Source: Lentisphaeria bacterium (lineage in GTDB: Bacteria; Verrucomicrobiota; Lentisphaeria; Victivallales; Victivallaceae). From it: DNA of 43,141 nt. Shown here piece by piece: positions 1-8,339 of this stretch. How positions within the stretch are numbered: position 1 is the first letter of the stretch; the number at the start of each line of letters is the position of its first letter. The notes under the pieces are model-generated. The model did not search any database and had not been told where the DNA came from. It saw nothing but the letters and a program-made list of their open reading frames with translations. The position numbers were made by a program, and so were the translations under genes. The stretch covers positions 1-43,141 of the forward strand of contig CAAGED010000059.1 in the NCBI GenBank assembly GCA_900768505.1, in the 5' to 3' direction.

Positions 1-426
1 ACGGTCAATAGCGCGGGGATTGCTCTTGAGGAACAAGCCCAAATTTACACCGTAGTTGGTACCCGTGTTTTCCGGGGCACCGCCTTGAAGAGCCGGACAG
101 AGGAGCATTTCGCTCTTTTTCGGCATTATTCCTGCCTTCCAGAGATACCAATGTATAGCGACCAAGGTTGGGCGGGTTGTGGCATCATCAACCTGATTGT
201 GTCCGTCATCAGTCTGGCCGGAATAAAAATTGCCGGCAATTGGCATGGAATCAAATTCATTGTAATAATTCATCAAGGTCAGGCCGAGTGACTTCAGGTT
301 GTTGACGCAGCTTACTTCCCGAGCTCTTTGGCGGGCACTGTTCAGCGAGGGTAGCAGCATGCCGGCCAAAATTGCGATAATGGCGATAACGACCAACAAC
401 TCAATAAGTGTAAATTTCCTTTTCAT
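1..426 (-). CDS. Type II/IV pseudopilin-like (DUF1559-type) protein, C-terminus cut by window edge
   Basis: Only the first 142 codons are in the window; the frame runs off the left edge with no stop. The protein opens MKRK then FTLIELLVVIAIIAILAG, the prepilin N-methylation motif: a short basic leader, Phe+1, Glu+5 and a long hydrophobic helix. It then has LPSLNSARQRAR, CVNNLK and a conserved late cysteine (LLCPALQGG), as in the DUF1559/H-X9-DG-type pseudopilins that occur in many copies in Lentisphaerota and Planctomycetes. A prepilin peptidase should cut between Lys4 and Phe5; the usual residue before the cut is Gly, but Lys is common in this group. The start is preceded by AAGGAA about 9 nt upstream. 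These proteins are thought to be surface or secretion-associated; the exact role is unknown. It is transcribed away from the rest of the window and no partner is visible. Confidence 0.88.
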   Translation of the reverse strand, partial: MKRKFTLIELLVVIAIIAILAGMLLPSLNSARQRAREVSCVNNLKSLGLTLMNYYNEFDSMPIAGNFYSGQTDDGHNQVDDATTRPTLVAIHWYLWKAGIMPKKSEMLLCPALQGGAPENTGTNYGVNLGLFLKSNPRAIDR

Positions 427-498
427 CCTTCTGGTTTCCTTTTTTGTTGTGTGTTGTGTTAACATGTGTCAGTTGTTTTATCCCTTGTGAAAATACTA

Positions 499-525
499 AC
501 AATATGAAGCTTTCCAAGCTGTCAA
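499..525 (-). promoter_or_regulatory. Weak promoter candidate for the pseudopilin gene
   Basis: On the minus strand a consensus -35 TTGACA (520-525) is followed after 15 bp by TATTGT (499-504). The spacer is shorter than the usual 17 bp, so this is only a candidate. It lies about 75 bp ahead of the pseudopilin start. The rest of 427-692 is AT-rich and holds no convincing gene. Confidence 0.25.
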
Positions 526-692
526 ATTGTCGTTCCCCTACCATAACTCTAGTTTAAAAAAATAGTTATTGCAAGGGGTAAAATGGAAAAAAAGTAAAAA
601 ATATTAAAAATTTTTTATTTTAAGCTCAAATAATTTTCCTCAATAAGGAACATTTTGATAATTATTTGAATTTTAGCATTTTACAAAACGTG

Positions 693-737
693 AAAAACAG
701 TTCGGACAAGAAAAAGATTATGTCCGAACTGTTTTTT
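693..737 (-). terminator. Rho-independent terminator (bidirectional form) after the WG-repeat gene
   Basis: A perfect 11-bp stem is formed by CAGTTCGGACA (698-708) and TGTCCGAACTG (721-731) with a 12-nt loop. It is flanked by AAAAA on the left (693-697) and TTTTTT on the right (732-737), so it can act in both directions. It begins 39 bp beyond the stop codon of the minus-strand WG-repeat gene at 776. Confidence 0.85.
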
Positions 738-775
738 ACAGGTTATTGCTTTATCATCTGCTTATTTTTTAGATT

Positions 776-1804
776 TTATCGCTCCAAATCACCATTATCC
801 TCATCCAGGGGTGCAGAGAATGAATTTTTCTCTTCCAAGGGGTGGTCATATACTAATTTTAATACGCCATTATAATCAAAAAAATAAAACCGCGGCCTCT
901 CCAGCGAGGTTCTGACCACCACCGCTTCATGGCCCGGATGTTGACTTACTTTTTGCAGCTTGTCAGCCAATTTTTTTCCGTTATGGTCGAATAAGGTGAT
1001 CTTTTCGTTTTGGGTGGCGGCGATCAGTTGGCCGATTATTTCAATTGAATCATATTCCAACGGAACAATTACCTGGTTGTCCGTGTTGATTACTCCGTAT
1101 CTTTTTTCTTCACCGATTGCAACTTTGGCCAGGTTGTGAGTGAAATATTTCCCGGCAGTGTAGATAAATGGAATTACCGCCTCTTCCTTCAGATTGATCG
1201 CTCCGATACGTTTGCCGCGGGAGACAAAAAGCAATTTTCCATCATCGGATAATGCTCCCATAATCTCATATTTGGGGGCAATAATGTATTCGCCCTTGGA
1301 GTTTATTACGCCCCAGAGTTTATTTGCCGCCTGTACCGGAGTATTGCCGTCAATACCAGTGGCGTGGAATTTTACAATATCAAGACGTTTGATTACCTCA
1401 TTTGCGGGATTTATCAGCAGATATGCATCACCTTTGCGGACTACCGCTACCGGAGGGTTGCCATTGAAGTTACTTACTTTTCCATACTGCGGCGGAATTA
1501 TCTCTTTCCCTGATTGGTCGATGAACCCCCATTGCCCGGATTCATTCATTACCGGCGCAATTTTGCTGCGATTAAAGGGAAGGGCGCTTTTGTAGGTGAC
1601 TCGCAGTGGAATTTCACCAGCTCCATCGTAAAAAAGAATATCGCCGCGCATCATAATAATGCGGTAGGGATTATCCTCGTCCCGGGGAAAAAGTTTGCTG
1701 ATCTCCCGGTTGAATTCATCCTTGTCGCTTATTAACGGCGGAGTTTCGGCAAAGGCCAATGCTCCGCAAGTCAGGGCTAAAAAATTTAGAGTAATTTTTT
1801 TCAT
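776..1804 (-). CDS. Secreted WG-repeat (beta-leg) protein
   Basis: This 342-residue protein starts with a clear signal peptide (KK, then a hydrophobic stretch ending AFA before ETPP), so it is probably periplasmic or surface-exposed. The body is built from WG-type repeats, seen as recurring G-x-W/Y-G-x-I/V-x-x-x-G/D-x-x-I/V-I-P-x-x-Y units: QWGFIDQSGKEIIPPQY (about residue 92), LWGVINSKGEYIIAPKY and RYGVINTDNQVIVPLEYD. WG repeats are binding or scaffolding modules without a fixed enzymatic role, so no function is proposed. The start is supported by AGGAAG about 6 nt upstream. It lies 65 bp downstream of the Sel1-repeat gene on the same strand and is probably its operon partner; a strong terminator follows it. 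Confidence 0.85.
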   Translation of the reverse strand: MKKITLNFLALTCGALAFAETPPLISDKDEFNREISKLFPRDEDNPYRIIMMRGDILFYDGAGEIPLRVTYKSALPFNRSKIAPVMNESGQWGFIDQSGKEIIPPQYGKVSNFNGNPPVAVVRKGDAYLLINPANEVIKRLDIVKFHATGIDGNTPVQAANKLWGVINSKGEYIIAPKYEIMGALSDDGKLLFVSRGKRIGAINLKEEAVIPFIYTAGKYFTHNLAKVAIGEEKRYGVINTDNQVIVPLEYDSIEIIGQLIAATQNEKITLFDHNGKKLADKLQKVSQHPGHEAVVVRTSLERPRFYFFDYNGVLKLVYDHPLEEKNSFSAPLDEDNGDLER

Positions 1805-1869
1805 AAAACTTCCTCAGTAGCTGATTTCGAAATCTGAATATTTTGGGGCTTATAATTGATGACGCTTAA

Positions 1870-3156
1870 TCATAAATCCTGCAATAATTTTTTGGAGTAT
1901 TCGTCCCCGTTGGCCGCCGCTGCCTTGCTCCAGCGCAAACCGGCCCGGTCATCCTGCTCCACTCCGATACCGTTGTAGTAGCAATATGCCAATTCCCGCT
2001 GCGCAGAGGCGTTGCCCTGGTGTGCCGCGCGGCTGATCCAATCAAAACCTTTTTCTTCATTGCGTGGAAAGAGTTCGCCTTTGAGTAATTCCAACCCCAT
2101 TAATTTTTCCAGTTCCGGGTCACCCGTATTGGCTCCGATAAGCAGATATTTCGCTGCTTGACCGGAGGAGTCCCGGTCATCTTTTTTACGATAATATTCG
2201 TATAACTTCTGCAATGCGGGTGGGTAACCTTGACTGGAGGAAGTTTTAAAACACTCCAGTGCCGCGATATCATTTTGGGGAAGGGTATTTGTACCGGTTT
2301 GCAGCAGGCAGCCTAATTTGTATTGTGCCATGGCGTCATTGTTTTCGGCGGCCTGGAGATAAAATTTTTGCGCCATTGCCAAATCAATTTCAGTACCCAG
2401 CCCCCGCTCGTAGGCGTGAGCCAGCTTGCCGATTGATTCCGCATCGCCGGCAGCGGCACCCTGCTTCAGCAGGATAAACATTTTTTTCAGGTCAGCTTCC
2501 ACTCCGAAGCCGACGCGGTAGCAATCAGCCAGTTTTCGGATTGCCACCGGATCGTTGCCCGCAGCCGCCGTTTGTAACAATGAGATGGCCTTTTTTAATT
2601 CTTCCGGCGACGGCAGTTTGCTGCGGCGCTCCAAAACCTCCAGTGCCATTTCCCGTTGGGCCGGAATAAAATGGTCATCTTCCGCCAGTTGACGAATCAT
2701 TTCCCGTGCCGCTTCCGGATTGGCTTCCACCTCCCGGTAGTATATATCGTCGATGGTGGCGCTCTTGATGCCGCTGCGGAGCAGCAATGCCTGCTGAAAT
2801 CCTCCGGCTGGAAGTTTTTCCGCGGCGAGCTGGTAGTATTTCAGCGCCAAATGGAGGTTTTTTGCCACTCCTGAGCCGCTTTCGTAGCATCTGCCAACAT
2901 TGTATTGGGCGGCGGCGTTTCCGTTATCCGCGGCCTGTTTGTACCAATAAAATGCCAGCGTTAAATTTTTGGCGCGGTTCTGGCCGTAAAAAAATTCGCT
3001 TGCCAGTTGAATTTGTGCCGCCGGATCATTATTCCGGGCCGCCTGCCGCAGCGGGTCGTCCGGCGATTCCGGCGAATCGGCGGCGATGAAGCCGGGGATA
3101 TTGAGGAACAGCGCAAAAATAAATAAGATTTTTATTTTTAAAATGTTATTGATCAT
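1870..3156 (-). CDS. Secreted Sel1-like (TPR-type) repeat protein
   Basis: From the chosen start (MINNILKIKILF...) the protein has 428 residues: a signal peptide ending near FIAA-DS, then roughly eight Sel1-like repeats. The repeats show the pattern A-x-Y-x-L-G-x-x-Y-x-x-G-x-G-V and A-x-x-W/Y-x-x-x-A-A-x-x-G; clear examples are AAAQYNVGRCYESGSGV and SAQRELAYCYYNGIGV near the C-terminus. Sel1 solenoids mediate protein-protein contacts and are often envelope-associated; the partner is unknown. An upstream in-frame ATG (3180) would put eight charged residues (MAKHEKKI) before the signal peptide and lacks a ribosome site; GAG lies about 10 nt before 3156, so the inner ATG is preferred. It is probably co-transcribed with the WG-repeat gene. 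Confidence 0.85.
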   Translation of the reverse strand: MINNILKIKILFIFALFLNIPGFIAADSPESPDDPLRQAARNNDPAAQIQLASEFFYGQNRAKNLTLAFYWYKQAADNGNAAAQYNVGRCYESGSGVAKNLHLALKYYQLAAEKLPAGGFQQALLLRSGIKSATIDDIYYREVEANPEAAREMIRQLAEDDHFIPAQREMALEVLERRSKLPSPEELKKAISLLQTAAAGNDPVAIRKLADCYRVGFGVEADLKKMFILLKQGAAAGDAESIGKLAHAYERGLGTEIDLAMAQKFYLQAAENNDAMAQYKLGCLLQTGTNTLPQNDIAALECFKTSSSQGYPPALQKLYEYYRKKDDRDSSGQAAKYLLIGANTGDPELEKLMGLELLKGELFPRNEEKGFDWISRAAHQGNASAQRELAYCYYNGIGVEQDDRAGLRWSKAAAANGDEYSKKLLQDL

Positions 3157-3192
3157 AATTTTTTTCTCATGTTTTGCCATTTTTGCGCGCCG

Positions 3193-3248
3193 AAAAAAAA
3201 TCCGTCGCCCACTGATTCATAAACATAATCTCCGGTGACGGATTTTTC
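3193..3248 (-). terminator. Terminator downstream of lpxD
   Basis: The arms AAAAATCCGTC (3196-3206) and GACGGATTTTT (3237-3247) are an exact 11-bp inverted repeat around a 30-nt loop. Read on the minus strand the right side continues into a T8 tract. It sits between lpxD (stop at 3432) and the Sel1 gene, so it should end the HTH-ompH-lpxD transcript and separate it from the Sel1/WG pair. It is 185 bp past the lpxD stop, which is rather far. Confidence 0.6.
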
Positions 3249-3431
3249 AATAGTCGGCGATACAAAATCTTATTTTCCCGGCAGTTTGCCGGTAATAATT
3301 GTTTTGGAGGCATATTTAGTTGTTTTCTACCTTGACCAAGATAATATACACAACAATTACAGTTGCATTTATGCAAAAATTCGACTTTTGCATCGGCGAC
3401 TCAATAATTTAGGATTAAAATCAGTTAAATT

Positions 3432-4490
3432 TTATTTGTTTTCCACTGACTTTTTCAATTCCGCCAACTCTTTGGTTAATGCGTCCAGCTTGGCTGTGAG
3501 TTTTTCCACCTTCTTAGGCAGGGTAAGCCGATACATGAATTCGCGCTGGGTTTCCGCAGGAGTCCCCATGGCGATTGCTCCCGGTGGAAGACTCTTGTGG
3601 ACTCCGCTGGTTCCGGCAACCTGAGCGCCGTCGCCCAGGGTGATGTGGCCGTTAACGCCGGATTTCGCCGCCAGAATTACGCCGCGTCCCAGCTGACTGC
3701 TGCCGGCAATACCGCATTGCGCCACCAGAATCGAACTTTCGCCGATTACCACGTTGTGTGCCACCATCACCTGATTGTCAATTTTTACATTGCTTTTAAT
3801 CCAGGTGCGGCCGAAACGAGCCCGGTCGATGGTTGTGTTGGCGCCGATTTCCACATCATCGTCAATTTGTACAATTCCCACCTGCGGCACCTTCACCAAT
3901 CCGTTCGGACCCGGTACAAAGCCGAAGCCGTCGCCGCCAACTACCACTCCGGAGTGAATTACCACCTTATTCCCCAATTGGCAGCGAAACATAATTGTGA
4001 CATTAGGAGCAATACGGCAGTCACTGCCGATAACGGTTTGGTGTCCGACATAACTTCCGGCGCCGATGATGGTGCGGTCGCCGATAACGGCGTTTTCTTC
4101 GATGACGGCGTTGTGACCGATATAAACGTCCCTGCCCAATTTGGCACCGGGGGCGATGTAAGCGGATTTTTCCACTCTTGGCTGATATTCAATGGACGGC
4201 GGCGCAAAAACCATAATAACCTTGGAGAAGCAGTAATCAACATTTTTGCAAACAATATAGGCATTGCCGGTGCTGGGTTTTTCATTGGCCAAATCTTCGC
4301 AAATCAACACGATGCCGGCTTGGGTTTCTCCCAGCTGGTGTTGATATTTTTTATTGCCGACAAAGGATACACTCAGGGGTGTCGCCTCTTTCAGCGATGA
4401 TACTTCATTGACCATTTTGTCGGCATTGCCGATAATTTGTCCGTCAACCAATTTGGCAATTTCCGCCGCGGTGATGTCCACTTTAATCAT
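3432..4490 (-). CDS. lpxD: UDP-3-O-(3-hydroxyacyl)glucosamine N-acyltransferase LpxD
   Basis: LpxD adds the second hydroxyacyl chain, from acyl-ACP, to the 2-amino group in lipid A synthesis. The 352-residue protein matches the family in length. It has an N-terminal uridine-binding domain (residues 1-100), then a left-handed beta-helix of hexapeptide repeats (about 105-320). The LpxD hallmark stretch GGDGFGFVPGPNGLVKVPQ (about 185-203) is present, as is the catalytic-type His in MVAHNVVIG (His245). The C-terminal helix (KVEKLTAKLDALTKELAELKK) is a short coiled coil. It starts 32 bp after ompH ends, reproducing the widespread skp/ompH-lpxD order. No other lpx gene adjoins here; lpxB lies 34 kb away in the window. 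Confidence 0.97.
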   Translation of the reverse strand: MIKVDITAAEIAKLVDGQIIGNADKMVNEVSSLKEATPLSVSFVGNKKYQHQLGETQAGIVLICEDLANEKPSTGNAYIVCKNVDYCFSKVIMVFAPPSIEYQPRVEKSAYIAPGAKLGRDVYIGHNAVIEENAVIGDRTIIGAGSYVGHQTVIGSDCRIAPNVTIMFRCQLGNKVVIHSGVVVGGDGFGFVPGPNGLVKVPQVGIVQIDDDVEIGANTTIDRARFGRTWIKSNVKIDNQVMVAHNVVIGESSILVAQCGIAGSSQLGRGVILAAKSGVNGHITLGDGAQVAGTSGVHKSLPPGAIAMGTPAETQREFMYRLTLPKKVEKLTAKLDALTKELAELKKSVENK

Positions 4491-4522
4491 GATAAAATTT
4501 CTTTCTTACATTTGTCGGGTGA

Positions 4523-5095
4523 TTATTTCGTTCGATTCAGCTGCCGGATGACCTCGTTGGTGATGTCAATTGAACTTTTGTTGTAGACGATTGAACTGAT
4601 TCCGTTGATGGTCTTGCCGGATTTATCCAATACCAAAGTATAATTGCCGGCTATTGCTCTGGCCTGCACTTCGGCTACAATATCTTTAACAATTTCGTTG
4701 CGTTTTTCAGCTTCCAGTTTGCGGTATTCCACGGATTTTTCCTGGGTGTACTTATCCAGTGCAATTTTATTTTCCTGGAGTCTCTTAAGTAAATTGGTGA
4801 ACTCGATGCTTTTTTTTGCCCGGGCATCGTTGTCCAGCGCAATATTGTTTGCCTCATCTTTCAGTTTCAGAAGTTGTTCCTCCTGAGTTTTCAGCTCTTC
4901 GTTTTTTGCCTCAATGGCGGCACGGATAGCTCCGGCGCGCTCGCTGAGCATTTTTTCAACACCCGGTGTTTTGTGATACTCGTTAAAAACCTGATCCATA
5001 TCCACCACGGCAATTTTCAACTCTTCCGCCGCTGCCGGCGGCAACAGGACTAAACTGACCAATACGGCCAGCAAAAAAATTTTGAGTTTTTTCAT
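4523..5095 (-). CDS. OmpH/Skp family periplasmic chaperone
   Basis: This 190-residue protein has a signal peptide (KKLKIF, a hydrophobic core and PPAAAEE, cleaved near AAA-EE). A short beta strand follows (LKIAVVDMDQVFNEY, the conserved OmpH opening), then long charged helices (about residues 45-145) that would form the coiled-coil tentacles of Skp, and a C-terminal strand region (YTLVLDKSGKTINGISSIVY). Skp trimers hold unfolded outer-membrane proteins after Sec export. Its position directly before lpxD is the classic order in diderm bacteria; the BamA gene expected upstream in many genomes is absent and an HTH gene stands there instead. The ribosome site AGAGGA lies about 10 nt before the start. 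Confidence 0.93.
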   Translation of the reverse strand: MKKLKIFLLAVLVSLVLLPPAAAEELKIAVVDMDQVFNEYHKTPGVEKMLSERAGAIRAAIEAKNEELKTQEEQLLKLKDEANNIALDNDARAKKSIEFTNLLKRLQENKIALDKYTQEKSVEYRKLEAEKRNEIVKDIVAEVQARAIAGNYTLVLDKSGKTINGISSIVYNKSSIDITNEVIRQLNRTK

Positions 5096-5140
5096 AAATA
5101 AACGTTCCTCTCCCCGTGGAAAATTAAATTAATCACCGGA

Positions 5141-5554
5141 TTACTGATCGTTTCCGAGCTGCTGACGTGCTAAATCGACAATTTCCAGCAATTTCTGGGT
5201 TTGTACCCGGGGCGGCAGTGCGGCGAAAGCGTCCAGCAGAATTTTTTCATCGCTGGTGAGAAATTCCATACCGTGATACATTTTTGACGAAATTTTGCCT
5301 TCGGTCCGATGAGTAGTTATTCGTGGTTTTTCCATTTTTTCTGTCTCGTTTTTTTCTGATTCCGGCAAATGTCCTTGAATTACCGGGTAAATTTTGTTCC
5401 ATGTTTCGCGACTTACCGAGCGGGTTTTCTGGCTCAGAAAACGGCTTAATGTTTCAATGCTGACGTTGGTTATTCTCGAAAATTCCGAGATTGAGCCCAT
5501 GTTGTTAATCGCCTTTTGAATCGTCTTGCGGAGATCTTCGGTTATTTTCATCAT
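5141..5554 (-). CDS. Small lambda-repressor-like HTH protein upstream of ompH-lpxD
   Basis: The 137-residue protein starts at an ATG-ATG pair preceded by GGAGG at 6 nt. The longer frame from 5620 has no ribosome site and would read leader DNA. An XRE/Cro-type helix-turn-helix occupies about residues 10-60: SISEFSRITNVSIETLSRFL is the scanning and recognition helix pair, followed by SQKTRSVSRETWNKI. A charged linker rich in Lys, Glu and Thr follows, then a second helical module (TSDEKILLDAFAALPPRVQTQKLLEIV) that may mediate dimerisation. It ends 45 bp before ompH with no terminator between, so it is probably the first gene of an HTH-ompH-lpxD operon. A strong palindrome lies in its leader at 5635-5661 and is the obvious candidate operator. 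The target genes are an inference. Confidence 0.75.
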   Translation of the reverse strand: MMKITEDLRKTIQKAINNMGSISEFSRITNVSIETLSRFLSQKTRSVSRETWNKIYPVIQGHLPESEKNETEKMEKPRITTHRTEGKISSKMYHGMEFLTSDEKILLDAFAALPPRVQTQKLLEIVDLARQQLGNDQ

Positions 5555-5634
5555 CTTAATCCTCCAACTTTTGTGGATTACAATTTTTTTATACTGCTCA
5601 TTCACTGGCACATTTTGCAAATTAACCTGCCGGT

Positions 5635-5661
5635 GTTATACGACTTACCAAGCCGTATAAC
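5635..5661. promoter_or_regulatory. 27-bp interrupted palindrome in the leader of the HTH gene
   Basis: Arms GTTATACG (5635-5642) and CGTATAAC (5654-5661) are exact inverted repeats, and inside them CTT (5644-5646) pairs with AAG (5650-5652). This gives 11 of 12 symmetric positions around ACC. It lies about 80 bp upstream of the HTH start. No T-tract follows on either strand, so it is not a terminator. It fits a dimeric repressor operator or a leader hairpin. Upstream on the minus strand, TTGCGT followed after 16 bp by TATATT (about 5739-5766) could be the promoter. Confidence 0.55.
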
Positions 5662-5785
5662 TACAATCTCTTCCGGTATTTGCAAACTGCCGCCGCCGCA
5701 AGATTGAGTTGCAGGGGCGGGTTTTGTGAAATGCATTATATCTTTTTATATAATATACCACCGCAATTGCATAACGCAAATTCTG

Positions 5786-8335
5786 TTATTTTTGTTTTCC
5801 CAATTCGGCGATTTCACCGCCGATTAGATTGCCGTAATCCTCACACATGGCGTGAATTGCTTCAATGTAATATCGCACTTGCTTGCGGCTGCCGCAAACA
5901 CTTACCGCTCCGGCCCGTCCGCCGTCCGCCGTTTTGATTGTCAAGTCACCCATGGCGATGAAGCCGTTGACTTGAAAATCGGTTAAGGGGCAGATAAACA
6001 TTTCGGCATTTTTAATAATGGATAGTCCTACCGTGCCGACAATTTCGCTGAGTGCGTCGGGGAAGAGCAACCGCGCCAGATGGTAAACAATGGGGTGATT
6101 CATGGCGCAAAGTTCAAGAAATTCATAACTTTCGCATTCACCGTGTCTGGTTTGTTCCAGGCGGATATTAAATTCGCGTTGAAATTGAATGAAGCTGTTC
6201 ACACTGGAGTTGGAGTCGTTGAATTTGCCGGGGCGAATAAAAATCAATCCAAGTTCTCGTTCCACCGTTTTGTCAACCCGTGGCGAGGTGTCCACCGGGA
6301 AGAGCATTTTGCGTTCCCGGAAAAATTGGTGTCTTGACAGTCCCCACAAAACCATTCCGGCGATGGTGGCCGGGCCGTTCATCTGATTGCGCCAGCGTTT
6401 GTTTACCAGCGAGCGCACCCGGAGAAAATTGGTGAAATCGGCATAAATTCTTGCTCTGAAGAGGCGGCCGTCGTAGCGGAAAAGTTCAGTTTTTGCCGCC
6501 TCGGAATTTAATGCCGGATAAATCAGTTCGCCCTTGACCCCCCATTCATGCTTGAGTTGCTCCAATTGCTCCTGCATCGGCAGCCCATCAACCGGCACAT
6601 GGTGGTATTGAACCCATAAATCGCATTCGCTCAAATTAGCGGTGAAACGGCAGATTATGTTCAGCAGTCCCCAGCCGGGATGTTTGAATATTCTGATATC
6701 CGGAGTGGCAAAACGGTATTTCAGTTGTTCGATCGATGTGGTTTCCGGCATTACCTCAAAATGAATTACTGTTGCCGTCATAATGCGCTCAATAAGCAGT
6801 TTGAATTCGCCATGGCGGGCGGCGCGGAAATCCGGGTGGTGTTTTACGTACCGCATCAGCCGTTGTGAGAGCAAATTTGGCAGTTGACGGCTGCTGCGTT
6901 TGCGCAGGGAATTGTATTCGCTCACTACTTTGTTTAGTGCCGAGTCGATTTCCTGATTCGTCAGCAATGGAAAAGATTCCCGGGAATTGTCGAAGCTGGG
7001 TACCAATTTCAATAAATCGCCGTTTTCATCGTAGAATGCCCGCACGATATCGGTGAAGAAAGTGCGTTGACGCCCCAACCATAAAATACCCGGCTTTACC
7101 GCCCAGTGGAAACAACTCTCCCGCTGGAGGAAGGCGGATAATTTGTCAATCACCACCGCCTCGGCCTGACTGCACTCGGTTATTTCTCCCAATTCTCGGG
7201 CGTAGTCCAGGTGGAAGACCCCCAGCATGAATTTTGAATACTCGCTGCGGAGGAAAATACCGGTGGCTTTGCGCCAGCCATTCTCCTCTGCTCGAACGCC
7301 GAATTTTTTCAGCAGCTGTAAAAATTTCAGAATCAAAAAAAGCATTGCGTTGCTGAAGTTCCACTTGTCGAATAATTTGCTCATTTTAGGAATGTATTTC
7401 TTTCGGGGAGCAATTTTTTCCGGAGATGGTGCGGCATTGTTGCCGCCCGGCGACTGGGAAGTTGATTTATGAATAAATTCGGCCAGCAGTTTGGCACACT
7501 CCTCCGGTTGTTCCCCATGAGGTGAATGGCCGCAATTCGGCAATATTTTCAGAGTGGAGTTTTTTAAATTGCTTCTCCATAAGCCAGCCGTCGCTGCAGC
7601 TGTAACCTGATCGTTTTCGCCCCAAATAATCAGGCATGGCAACGTGAGCAGTTTTAAATCCAGCCGCAGACGATTACTTTCCGGCAACGCGAATTGTCTT
7701 GCGGCGGCGAGCAGTGGTGCGTAAGCATTTTCATACTGCAACGGTGCCGCCAACGCACTGAGCAACTGGTCGGTGATTTTGTTTTCGTCGAAAAAAATAT
7801 CGTGTAGAAATCGGTAGTAGAAAACCTCCGGATTTTTAAATCTGACCAGTGGACTTCGCTCCGTGTTGCCGGCGATAAGCTGAATAATTTCCGGAGGCGT
7901 TCCCACCAGACCAATGCCGCTGATAATGGTCAAACTCCTGATTCGGTGTTCCGCCCCCTCGTGAATGGTCAGCAGTGCCGCCACCGTCCCTCCCATGGAG
8001 TGGCCGATTAGATTGACATTGTTCAAGTTCAATTGTTCAATAAACTGCTCGGCAACCTCGGTTTGGTCGTAAAGCGACATGGACTCCAAATCATCGTATT
8101 CCGAGTAGCCGAACCCCTTGAAATCCAGGCAGTAGCAGTGCCATGTCGGATCAAGCTGCTGCAGGAGCGCTTCAAACTCCACTGAATATTCCGCAAATCC
8201 GTGCAGCAGCAAGAAACACTCCCCGGAAGAAGCTTCTCCCCGCGGCGATTCCGTATTGGGGGTCTGTTCCAGGTAGGATATTTTCAGTGAATCATCTTCA
8301 CTCATATTTAATTGTATGTATTTCCGCGTCAACAT
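5786..8335 (-). CDS. Alpha/beta-hydrolase fused to a CoA-dependent (HHxxxDG) acyltransferase-like domain
   Basis: This protein of 849 residues combines two enzyme folds. Residues about 18-290 are an alpha/beta-hydrolase: LLLHGF (oxyanion hole), nucleophile elbow GHSMGG with Ser113, Asp242 in WGEND and His270 in NCGHSPHGEQPEE. A low-complexity linker (SQSPGGNNAAPSPEK, about 293-307) leads to a hydrophobic amphipathic helix (AMLFLILKFLQLLKKFG). Residues about 370-845 resemble the chloramphenicol-acetyltransferase/condensation/WS-DGAT superfamily, with active-site motif HHVPVDG (578-584) and a typical C-terminal strand-helix. No signal peptide is seen, so it is probably cytoplasmic and may touch the membrane. 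The start at 8335 lies 4 nt after the lolD stop, with GGAG 10 nt upstream inside lolD; the longer frame from 8359 has no ribosome site. Substrate unknown; a lipid or acyl-transfer role is inferred from the folds and lol context. Confidence 0.8.
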   Translation of the reverse strand: MLTRKYIQLNMSEDDSLKISYLEQTPNTESPRGEASSGECFLLLHGFAEYSVEFEALLQQLDPTWHCYCLDFKGFGYSEYDDLESMSLYDQTEVAEQFIEQLNLNNVNLIGHSMGGTVAALLTIHEGAEHRIRSLTIISGIGLVGTPPEIIQLIAGNTERSPLVRFKNPEVFYYRFLHDIFFDENKITDQLLSALAAPLQYENAYAPLLAAARQFALPESNRLRLDLKLLTLPCLIIWGENDQVTAAATAGLWRSNLKNSTLKILPNCGHSPHGEQPEECAKLLAEFIHKSTSQSPGGNNAAPSPEKIAPRKKYIPKMSKLFDKWNFSNAMLFLILKFLQLLKKFGVRAEENGWRKATGIFLRSEYSKFMLGVFHLDYARELGEITECSQAEAVVIDKLSAFLQRESCFHWAVKPGILWLGRQRTFFTDIVRAFYDENGDLLKLVPSFDNSRESFPLLTNQEIDSALNKVVSEYNSLRKRSSRQLPNLLSQRLMRYVKHHPDFRAARHGEFKLLIERIMTATVIHFEVMPETTSIEQLKYRFATPDIRIFKHPGWGLLNIICRFTANLSECDLWVQYHHVPVDGLPMQEQLEQLKHEWGVKGELIYPALNSEAAKTELFRYDGRLFRARIYADFTNFLRVRSLVNKRWRNQMNGPATIAGMVLWGLSRHQFFRERKMLFPVDTSPRVDKTVERELGLIFIRPGKFNDSNSSVNSFIQFQREFNIRLEQTRHGECESYEFLELCAMNHPIVYHLARLLFPDALSEIVGTVGLSIIKNAEMFICPLTDFQVNGFIAMGDLTIKTADGGRAGAVSVCGSRKQVRYYIEAIHAMCEDYGNLIGGEIAELGKQK

Positions 8336-8339
8336 GTTG

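Noticed and set aside
3597..4400. Plus-strand open frame of 267 codons across lpxD
   Set aside because: Fully antisense to lpxD, which has clear family motifs; the frame has Asn/His/Ala-rich non-protein-like composition.
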